64,000 bases of DNA, taken from CAISCU01 sp051861545 (GTDB lineage: Bacteria > Bacteroidota > Bacteroidia > UKL13-3). The position numbers were made by a program, and so were the translations under genes. The notes under the pieces are model-generated. The model had not been told where the DNA came from. It did not search any database and worked only from the letters and a program-made list of their open reading frames with translations. This document shows, one piece after another, positions 54,379 to 61,284 of this stretch. Every line of letters begins with the position of its first letter. The stretch's first letter is position 1. The stretch spans positions 62,001 to 126,000 of the forward strand of contig JBIMKP010000006.1 of assembly GCA_051861545.1 (NCBI GenBank). Reading direction: 5' to 3'.

Positions 54379-54798
54379 CTACCCCAATCTCATCTTCACG
54401 TGTTCAATTCCCGCTTCCCAGAAATGTTCCCCTTCTCTTTTGAAATTGTGTTTTGCATATAAACCTGCTGCTTCTAATTGTGCATGCAAATAAACATAAG
54501 TGGCATCTTCTGGTAAATCGGCAATCACCGCTTTTATTAATGCTGATGCAACTCCATTACCTCTGCATTTTTCTAAAACAGCAAATCTTTCTAGCTTATA
54601 ACCCTTTTCGGTTTTTCTCCATCGGGCAGTTCCACATGGTTCATCATTTAATTTGGCCATAAAATGAACCGACTCTTCCTCATATTCCCATTCTAGTTCC
54701 TCAGGACAATCTTGCCCGATAACAAAAACTTCATGTCGGATGGCCCAAACTTGTTCCAATTCAGGTTTATCTTGTACTTTTTTTATCTCTATTTTCAT
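54379..54798 (-). CDS. GNAT family N-acetyltransferase (ElaA-like)
   Basis: 139 residues. VWAIRHEVFVIGQDCPEELEW is an ElaA-type N-terminus, VHFMAKLNDEPCGTARWR the second strand pair, CRGNGVASALIKAVI the acetyl-CoA loop (Q/R-x-x-G-x-G/A) and YLHAQLEAAGLYAKHNF motif B. The substrate is unknown. The last 14 codons are duplicated 2.0 kb away at 52346-52391, with synonymous changes only. It is followed (downstream on its strand) by the hypothetical/toxin segment. Confidence 0.9.
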   Translation of the reverse strand: MKIEIKKVQDKPELEQVWAIRHEVFVIGQDCPEELEWEYEEESVHFMAKLNDEPCGTARWRKTEKGYKLERFAVLEKCRGNGVASALIKAVIADLPEDATYVYLHAQLEAAGLYAKHNFKREGEHFWEAGIEHVKMRLG

Positions 54799-54880
54799 GT
54801 TCGAAGCTAAAATATGACATAAGTTCTTTTAAAAGAAGTCATAATCATAAAAATTTGCCTACTATCTTTTTAAAAAAGTG

Positions 54881-54888
54881 TAAGTTTG
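54881..54888 (+). promoter_or_regulatory. Possible -7 element of fbaB
   Basis: TAAGTTTG matches TAnnTTTG, 22 nt before the ATG. The nearest TTG (54854-54856) is 24 nt upstream, slightly beyond the usual spacing. Confidence 0.45.
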
Positions 54889-54910
54889 CCACTCCTTAAT
54901 TACCTGTGAT

Positions 54911-55963
54911 ATGACAAAAATTGCTGAATTATTAGGCGATAAAGCCGAATTCCTCTTAAACCACAACTGCAAAACAATTAGCAAAGATCTAATTATGCTT
55001 CCTGGTGGTGATTTCGTTAACCGTTCGTTTTTAAACGGTAATCGTAACCCTCAAGTTCTTAGAAGCTTGGAAGATTTGTATAGCCATGGCCGTTTAGGTG
55101 GTACTGGTTATGTTTCAATTTTACCAGTTGACCAAGGTATTGAACATAGTGCTGGTGCATCTTTTGCTCCAAACCCAATCTATTTCGACCCAGAAAATAT
55201 CATCAAATTAGCTATTGAAGGCGGTTGTAATGCTGTTGCTTCTACTTATGGAGTATTGGCTTCTTGCGCTAGAAAATATGCTCATAAAATTCCTTTCATT
55301 GTTAAAATTAACCACAATGAATTCTTAAGTTACCCAAATAAATTCGACCAAATCATGTTTGGTTCGGTTGATGAAGCTTGGAACTTAGGTGCTACTGCGG
55401 TTGGTGCTACTATCTATTTTGGTTCTGATGAGTCAGGTCGCCAAATCCAAGAAGTTGCTGCTGCTTTCGAACGCGCTCACGAATTAGGTATGGCTACCAT
55501 TTTATGGTGTTATACTAGAAACAATGCGTTCAAAAAAGATGGTGTTGATTACCATACTTCAGCTGATTTAAGCTCACAAGCAAATCATTTGGGTGTAACT
55601 ATCCAAGCTGATATCATCAAACAAAAATTACCTACAAACAATGGTGGTTACACAGCATTGAATTTTGGTAAAACTCACGATAAAGTTTATACAGAACTTT
55701 CTTCTAGTCACCCAATCGATTTAACTCGTTACCAAGTAGCTAATTGCTATATGGGTCGCCAAGGTTTAATCAACTCAGGTGGTGAGTCAAAAGGTGCTTC
55801 TGATATGGCTGAAGCTGTTACAACAGCTGTAGTTAACAAACGTGCAGGTGGACAAGGTTTAATTTTAGGTAGAAAAGCTTTCCAAAAACCAATGAACGAA
55901 GGTATTGCATTATTGAATGCTGTTCAAGATGTATACTTAGATAATTCAGTAACTATCGCTTAA
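54911..55963 (+). CDS. fbaB: Class I fructose-bisphosphate aldolase (FbaB/DhnA type)
   Basis: 350 residues. Landmarks of the DhnA-type class I aldolase: SILPVDQGIEHSAGASFAPNP, FIVKINHNEF, GSVDEAWNLGATAVGATIYFGS, ATILWCYTRNNAFK, the Schiff-base lysine region ADIIKQKLP and RAGGQGLILGRKAFQKP. It cleaves fructose 1,6-bisphosphate in glycolysis or forms it in gluconeogenesis. The codon set is rich in GGT/GCT, consistent with high expression. A terminator follows. Confidence 0.95.
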   Translation: MTKIAELLGDKAEFLLNHNCKTISKDLIMLPGGDFVNRSFLNGNRNPQVLRSLEDLYSHGRLGGTGYVSILPVDQGIEHSAGASFAPNPIYFDPENIIKLAIEGGCNAVASTYGVLASCARKYAHKIPFIVKINHNEFLSYPNKFDQIMFGSVDEAWNLGATAVGATIYFGSDESGRQIQEVAAAFERAHELGMATILWCYTRNNAFKKDGVDYHTSADLSSQANHLGVTIQADIIKQKLPTNNGGYTALNFGKTHDKVYTELSSSHPIDLTRYQVANCYMGRQGLINSGGESKGASDMAEAVTTAVVNKRAGGQGLILGRKAFQKPMNEGIALLNAVQDVYLDNSVTIA

Positions 55964-55982
55964 TTAAAGCTATATTTTTATA

Positions 55983-56013
55983 CAAAAGCCTCCAATTTTG
56001 GGGGCTTTTTTTA
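55983..56013 (+). terminator. Terminator of fbaB
   Basis: AAAAGCCTCC / GGGGGCTTTTTTT with an AATTTT loop and a T-run, 20 nt after the stop. Confidence 0.85.
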
Positions 56014-56184
56014 TTCCCTTTTTGCTCAATGATTTATAAAAATTTAAGCAAAGATTCAAGCTAGCTTAACAATTTTTAATCAAAAATTTAACACACTTAT
56101 TAGACTGAATGTCAGTCATTTTATTTATTTCTCTTGGTATATTTAACAGCTTCCTTTTATTTCGAAACTTATTTCTATTTCAAA

Positions 56185-57045
56185 ATGAGTTGGTATATTA
56201 GAATGAAAGAGGGTATTACAACCCTTACATCAGAGAAAAAATCCGTTCCAGATGGACTTTGGCATAAGTGTGGCAGATGTAAGAAAAACCTTCTAGCAGA
56301 GGACCATGCAAAAAATAATTACGTTTGTCCGAATTGTAATTATCACGATAAAATTGGGTCTGATGAATATTTTCCTATTTTGTTTGGTACTGAATATGAA
56401 GAATTGTTCACCAATATCAAACCTACTGATCCATTAAAGTTTAAAGACACCAAAGAATACGCAAAACGCTTAAAAGAATCACAAGAAAAAAGTGGTTTAG
56501 ATGATGCAATGAAAGTAGCAGTTGGTAATCTTGCTGAAAACCAAAAACTGGTTGTTGCATGTATGGATTTCGGTTTTATTGGTGGAAGTATGGGTAGTGT
56601 TGTAGGTGAAAAAATTGCTCGTGCTATTGATTATTCAAGAGAAAACAAAATTCCTTTGATGATTATCTCCAAATCGGGTGGTGCACGTATGATGGAAGCT
56701 GCATTCTCTTTGATGCAAATGGCCAAAACTTCTGCTAAACTAGCTTTATTAGGCAAAGCAGGTATTCCTTATATCTCTTTATTAACCGATCCAACTACTG
56801 GTGGTGTTACTGCCAGTTTTGCTATGTTGGGTGATGTAAACATTGCCGAGCCAGAAGCTTTAATTGGTTTCGCTGGTCCACGTGTTATCAAAGAAACCAT
56901 TGGTAAAGATTTACCTAAAGGTTTCCAAAGCTCTGAATTCCTTTTAGAACATGGCTTTATTGATTTTATTGTCAACAGAAACGAACTAAGACTTAAATTA
57001 ACCGAGCTGGTTCATTTATTGATGAAAAAACAAATTCCTGCTTAA
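56185..57045 (+). CDS. accD: Acetyl-CoA carboxylase carboxyltransferase subunit beta
   Basis: 286 residues from MSWYIRMKEGITTLTSEKK, the usual start. An N-terminal zinc ribbon (CGRC...CPNC, residues about 32-54), then the crotonase-like carboxyltransferase domain with SKSGGARMMEAAFSLMQMAKTSA, SLLTDPTTGGVTASFAMLGD and FAGPRVIKETIGKDLPKGFQ. It transfers carboxyl groups from biotin to acetyl-CoA for fatty-acid synthesis. The open frame continues 17 codons upstream, but that part is not family-like. Confidence 0.96.
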   Translation: MSWYIRMKEGITTLTSEKKSVPDGLWHKCGRCKKNLLAEDHAKNNYVCPNCNYHDKIGSDEYFPILFGTEYEELFTNIKPTDPLKFKDTKEYAKRLKESQEKSGLDDAMKVAVGNLAENQKLVVACMDFGFIGGSMGSVVGEKIARAIDYSRENKIPLMIISKSGGARMMEAAFSLMQMAKTSAKLALLGKAGIPYISLLTDPTTGGVTASFAMLGDVNIAEPEALIGFAGPRVIKETIGKDLPKGFQSSEFLLEHGFIDFIVNRNELRLKLTELVHLLMKKQIPA

Positions 57046-57059
57046 GGATTAATGATATA

Positions 57060-57098
57060 AAAAAGAGCCGCATTTGAAATTCAGATGCGGCTCTTTTT
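57060..57098. terminator. Bidirectional terminator between accD and purK
   Basis: AAAAAGAGCCGCAT / ATGCGGCTCTTTTT around a loop of about 10 nt; both strands end in T-runs. It separates convergent genes. Confidence 0.9.
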
Positions 57099-57114
57099 AT
57101 TTTCTTGTTTGATA

Positions 57115-58272
57115 TTATCCCTTTACAATTCCAACTTTACTCTGAATATACAATGCCTTTTCATGAGCATCACTAGGTGTATCTCCCAAAACTGTTATAT
57201 GACCCATTTTTCTTTTGGGTTTACTTTCTTTCTTTCCATATAAATGAACGTATACGCCTTCCATACTGCTAATTTCATCCAAGCCTTGTATTGCATAAGT
57301 TCCAGAAAATCCTTCTCCGCCCAATAAATTCATCATCACTCCTGGTTTAACAATATTGGTACTGCCTAATGGAATTCCTGCCAATATTCTTACCAATTGT
57401 TCAAACTGGGAGGTATAACAGGCTTCAATGGTATGATGTCCGCTATTATGAACCCTTGGTGCCACTTCATTCACCAAAAGTCTGCCATCCTTTGCCAAAA
57501 ACATTTCTACTGCAAATACTCCAGTTCCTTTCATGGCATTAATGGTTTGTAAAGCCAATTCTTCTGCTTGCTCCTCAATTTCAGAAGAAATATCTGCAGG
57601 GCACAGTAAAAAGGTAACCAAATTAGCAATTGGATCGAATTCCATCTCCACTGCAGGATAGGTGACTGTATTTCCTGAACGGTCTCTAGCAACAATCACT
57701 GCTAGCTCTTTTTCACATTCAATAAATTCTTCTAAAACACAAGGCTGAGAAAATGGAATAGCTACTTTACCTTCAATTATATCCTTCTTGCTAAGAAGCA
57801 CTACGCCCTTTCCATCATAACCATCTTTGCGAGTTTTAGCAGCAAATTTTTCTGATTGAATATTAGCCAATGCAGGTATCCAACTTTGTTCATTATCTAC
57901 TAAAACAAAATTGCCACTTGGAATACCATTGTCGTAAAAGAATTGTTTCTGATAACCTTTGTCTTGAATAATTTGTAATAACCTAGGTGATGGTATGATT
58001 TCTTTACCTTCTTTTTCTAATTTTAATAAAGCTTCGGTATTTACATGTTCTATTTCAAATGTTAATACATCTGAAATTTCTGCTAATTCACGAATTTTAG
58101 CTTCATCCTGCAAACTGCCAATAATTAATTGATCGGCAATACTGGCACACGGACAATTTGCATCGTTTTCAAGAATATTAAAATGTAAATTTAAACGTAA
58201 TGATTCTTCAATCATCATGCGGCCCAACTGGCCTCCACCTAAAATTCCTATTTTCTTCAACAAAGGATTCAT
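57115..58272 (-). CDS. purK: 5-(carboxyamino)imidazole ribonucleotide synthase
   Basis: 385 residues, ATP-grasp enzyme: N-terminal IGILGGGQLGRMMIEES, FEIEHVNTEALLKLEKEG, the phosphate loop ARKDGYDGKGVVLL, EEFIECEKELAVIVARD, NEVAPRVHNSGHHTIEAC and MMNLLGGEGF. It converts AIR to N5-CAIR in purine synthesis. The purE partner is not adjacent here. Confidence 0.95.
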   Translation of the reverse strand: MNPLLKKIGILGGGQLGRMMIEESLRLNLHFNILENDANCPCASIADQLIIGSLQDEAKIRELAEISDVLTFEIEHVNTEALLKLEKEGKEIIPSPRLLQIIQDKGYQKQFFYDNGIPSGNFVLVDNEQSWIPALANIQSEKFAAKTRKDGYDGKGVVLLSKKDIIEGKVAIPFSQPCVLEEFIECEKELAVIVARDRSGNTVTYPAVEMEFDPIANLVTFLLCPADISSEIEEQAEELALQTINAMKGTGVFAVEMFLAKDGRLLVNEVAPRVHNSGHHTIEACYTSQFEQLVRILAGIPLGSTNIVKPGVMMNLLGGEGFSGTYAIQGLDEISSMEGVYVHLYGKKESKPKRKMGHITVLGDTPSDAHEKALYIQSKVGIVKG

Positions 58273-58324
58273 CCTGCAAAAAACGGATAATCCACCTGAT
58301 TAAAAAAATAAGTATTGGCTATTA

Positions 58325-59464
58325 CTACCCAGCTTTCTGACTATTTGCAATAATTTGCTCGTAGAATTTTTCGTATTTAGGTACAATTTCATGGATATCA
58401 AACTCAGCAGCTCTGGCTTTGGCATTGGCTTTAAATTGTTTTAACCTTTCATCATCAGATAAAATATAGATACCTTTTTCTGCCATCGTTTTAACATCAC
58501 CAACCGGACACATAAATCCTGTTTTGCCATCTATATTTAATTCAGGCAAACCACCCGCATTACTAGAGATTACGGGCACATCACAAGCCATTGCTTCTAA
58601 AGCTGCCAATCCAAAACTTTCTGTTTCACTTGGCATTAAGAATAAATCACAAATGCTTAAAATTTCTTCTATCTGATTCTGTTTACCTAAAAAAGTAACT
58701 GATTGCTGTAAATCCAATTCCCTGCAAAGCATCTCAATGTTGATACGTTCAGGCCCATCTCCTACCAATAAAAGTTTTGAAGGAATTTGTTTTCTTATTT
58801 CAGAAAAAACACGAACCACATCATCTACTCTTTTTACTTTTCTGAAATTTGAAGTATGTACAATTAACCTTTCTCCATTTGGAGCAACTGCCAGTTTAAA
58901 ATGCTGGCGCGGTTGATGTGAAAATCTAGTTAAATCAATAAAATTCGGTATGGTTTCAATATGTCTTCTAATATTAAAATGACCAATTGTATCTTGTTTT
59001 AGTGAATCTGATACTGTTGTTACTCCATCAGACTGATTAATGCTGTAACATACTACTGGACCAAATGAAGCATCTTTTCCAACCAAAGTAATATCTGTAC
59101 CGTGTAATGTTGTTACAATTGGAATATGAATTCCTTCTGTTGCCAAAATTTGTCGAGCCATAATAGCAGCAGATGCATGTGGAATGGCATAATGAACATG
59201 TAATAAATCCAATTTTTCAAACTTCACTACATCAACCAAATGAGATATCAAGGCAGTTTCATAAGGAGGAAAATCAAACAAAGGATAATTACTTACATAC
59301 ACTTCATGATAAAAGGTATTACCAGAAAAGAAGTCGAGACGAGCAGGCTGCTTGTAACTAATGAAATGCACCTGATGACCACGCAATGCCAAAGCTTTTC
59401 CTAATTCCGTTGCAACAACCCCACTTCCTCCATATGTTGGATAACAAACAATCCCTATTTTCAT
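58325..59464 (-). CDS. bshA: N-acetyl-alpha-D-glucosaminyl L-malate synthase (bacillithiol biosynthesis)
   Basis: 379 residues, GT4 glycosyltransferase. MKIGIVCYPTYGGSGVVATELG and LLHVHYAIPHASAAIMARQIL are characteristic of BshA, as is PIVTTLHGTDITLVGKD. The C-terminal nucleotide-sugar domain has SETESFGLAALEAMACDVPVI and SNAGGLPE. The enzyme joins GlcNAc to malate, the first step of bacillithiol. Spaced 52 nt upstream of purK on the same strand, so they may be co-transcribed. Confidence 0.94.
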   Translation of the reverse strand: MKIGIVCYPTYGGSGVVATELGKALALRGHQVHFISYKQPARLDFFSGNTFYHEVYVSNYPLFDFPPYETALISHLVDVVKFEKLDLLHVHYAIPHASAAIMARQILATEGIHIPIVTTLHGTDITLVGKDASFGPVVCYSINQSDGVTTVSDSLKQDTIGHFNIRRHIETIPNFIDLTRFSHQPRQHFKLAVAPNGERLIVHTSNFRKVKRVDDVVRVFSEIRKQIPSKLLLVGDGPERINIEMLCRELDLQQSVTFLGKQNQIEEILSICDLFLMPSETESFGLAALEAMACDVPVISSNAGGLPELNIDGKTGFMCPVGDVKTMAEKGIYILSDDERLKQFKANAKARAAEFDIHEIVPKYEKFYEQIIANSQKAG

Positions 59465-59687
59465 AAAATCTACATTATTAAATGTCTTTCAACATCTACT
59501 TATTAAAAACAAAAGTGCAGAATTTGTTTCGATTTCAAATAAATAAATCATGAATAGTTGATAATGACAACTAACTAATTTACACAACATCGTTTTTTCA
59601 GCCACAAGAATCACACTGATTTACAAGTAAATATAAATCACAAAAAACAATTTCAATCATTTTTAGGTTCTTAAATTTATTATTAAA

Positions 59688-59710
59688 AATAGTTGATAAA
59701 CTCAACTATT
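59688..59710. promoter_or_regulatory. Perfect inverted repeat, probable MarR operator
   Basis: AATAGTTGA-N5-TCAACTATT, 9-bp perfect arms, 26 nt before the MarR start. It lies where the -33 region of the MarR promoter would be, as expected for autorepression. Confidence 0.65.
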
Positions 59711-59722
59711 GTAAAAAACAAC

Positions 59723-59730
59723 TAGTTTTG
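59723..59730 (+). promoter_or_regulatory. Possible -7 element of the marR-RND operon
   Basis: TAGTTTTG matches TAnnTTTG and ends 6 nt before the MarR ATG, implying a leaderless or near-leaderless transcript. No TTG at the usual distance; the inverted repeat occupies that region. Confidence 0.4.
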
Positions 59731-59736
59731 TAAGGT

Positions 59737-60231
59737 ATGGAAGATGTGAAAAAAGGTATTGTTGATCCATTAAGTAAGGAGGATACACCTTTAGCTTTTC
59801 GATTAAATGTAATTGCTAAAAAATATTATGGTGCTGCTGCCAAACAGATGGAAAATTTGGATATGGAGCGTTACTTTTTTGTTTTAAAACTTATTGCAAA
59901 AAGTGAATTCATCACCCAACAATGTCTAGCAAATTGTTTAAAGGTCGACAAGGCCGGAATCGTTAGAATGATTGATTACTTAAGCGATAAAGGTTTAGTT
60001 ATTCGCGAAGTAAATCCCAACGACAGAAGAGAACACAGAATTCTAGCCAGTAAAAAAGGCTTAAAATATGTAACTAAAATTGAAGCTTCTTTTAACGATA
60101 TCAACGAAAAAGCATTTGCAGGTTTTACAAAAGAAGAAGTAAAACAGTACATAGAGATGTGCCAACGCATCAACGAAAATCTAGAATCTTTACCATCAAC
60201 AGAATATAGCATTATCTATACCAAAAATTAA
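59737..60231 (+). CDS. MarR family transcriptional regulator
   Basis: 164 residues with a winged helix: FITQQCLANCLKVDKAGIVRMIDYLSDKGLVIREVNPNDRREHRILASKKG is the MarR DNA-binding core with the wing R-x-D-R-R. It heads an RND efflux operon, 7 nt before the adaptor gene, so its most probable role is ligand-responsive repression of that operon through the palindrome upstream. The next Met is at codon 38, inside the conserved region, so this ATG must be the start. Confidence 0.93.
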   Translation: MEDVKKGIVDPLSKEDTPLAFRLNVIAKKYYGAAAKQMENLDMERYFFVLKLIAKSEFITQQCLANCLKVDKAGIVRMIDYLSDKGLVIREVNPNDRREHRILASKKGLKYVTKIEASFNDINEKAFAGFTKEEVKQYIEMCQRINENLESLPSTEYSIIYTKN

Positions 60232-60238
60232 TTGAATC

Positions 60239-61279
60239 ATGAATAAAAAACAACTTATATATCTCATAATCGGTATTCTTATTATTGGTGCTTTGGCCAT
60301 TCCTAAACTAATGCCAAAAGGCGGTCCAAAAGCGGGTGGCAAACCAAAACCGGGTCCTATAGCAATCGGAAAATTCACTATTCAATCAACACAACTAGAT
60401 AAAACAGTTTCGGCTGCAGGAAGCATTTTAGCTGAGGAAGAAGTTGAGTTAAGGACAGAATCTTCTGGTCGTGTTTTACAAATTCTTTTTAAAGAAGGTG
60501 AAGCAGTAATTAAAGGACAACTTTTACTTAAAATGAATGATGCCGATTTACAAGCGCAATTAAAAAAGGCAAATAGTATTGAAAAACTAAAAGCTCAAAG
60601 CGAAAAACGTATGAAACAATTACTTGATAAAGGTGGTGTTTCTCAAGAAGCTTATGATATGGCGAATACTGAATTACAATCGGCAAAAGCTGATATTGAT
60701 TTACTTCGTGAACAAATTCGTAAAACCGAAATTCGTGCGCCTTTTAATGGTACAATTGGTTTAAGAAGTATAAGTGAAGGAAGCACTTTAGCTGTTAATA
60801 CGCTTGTTGCTCGTTTGCAAAGTTTAAACAAGATGAAGCTCGATTTTTCTATACCAGAAAAATATGCAGCTTTTGTTTCTAAAGGCCAAGATATAAGCTT
60901 TCATACCGATGCAATGCCAAAGGATATTCATGCTAAAGTATTTGCTATTGAACCTAAAATCGACCAAAACAACAGAAATATTTTAATACGTGCAATCTTT
61001 GATAATCCGGGTAAAAAGTACTTCCCAGGTAGTTTTGCTAAGGTGCAAATTGTTTTAAAGAAAGATGCCAATGCAATTATGATTCCAACACAGGCAGTAA
61101 CTCCCATTCTAAAAGGACAAAAAGTATATGTGGTTTCGGGTGATTCAGTTGTAGAACGCAAAATTGAATTAGGAGAAAGATTGGATTCAATGGTACAAGT
61201 AACTAAAGGTTTAGAACCCGGTGAAGTAATTGCTGTTAAGGGTGTGGTTTTATTAAGAAACGGAGCAAAAATTAAATAA
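60239..61279 (+). CDS. RND efflux periplasmic adaptor subunit (HlyD/AcrA family)
   Basis: 346 residues: an N-terminal membrane anchor (about 6-22), a glycine/proline-rich linker, a biotinyl-lipoyl-like half (AEEEVELRTESSGRVLQILFKEGEAV), a coiled coil (about 98-160), the second lipoyl half (IRAPFNGTIGLRSISEGSTL), a beta-barrel and a membrane-proximal domain. It bridges the inner-membrane pump and an outer-membrane channel. The gene between MarR and the RND pump starts 7 nt after MarR. Confidence 0.93.
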   Translation: MNKKQLIYLIIGILIIGALAIPKLMPKGGPKAGGKPKPGPIAIGKFTIQSTQLDKTVSAAGSILAEEEVELRTESSGRVLQILFKEGEAVIKGQLLLKMNDADLQAQLKKANSIEKLKAQSEKRMKQLLDKGGVSQEAYDMANTELQSAKADIDLLREQIRKTEIRAPFNGTIGLRSISEGSTLAVNTLVARLQSLNKMKLDFSIPEKYAAFVSKGQDISFHTDAMPKDIHAKVFAIEPKIDQNNRNILIRAIFDNPGKKYFPGSFAKVQIVLKKDANAIMIPTQAVTPILKGQKVYVVSGDSVVERKIELGERLDSMVQVTKGLEPGEVIAVKGVVLLRNGAKIK

Positions 61280-61284
61280 GCCCA

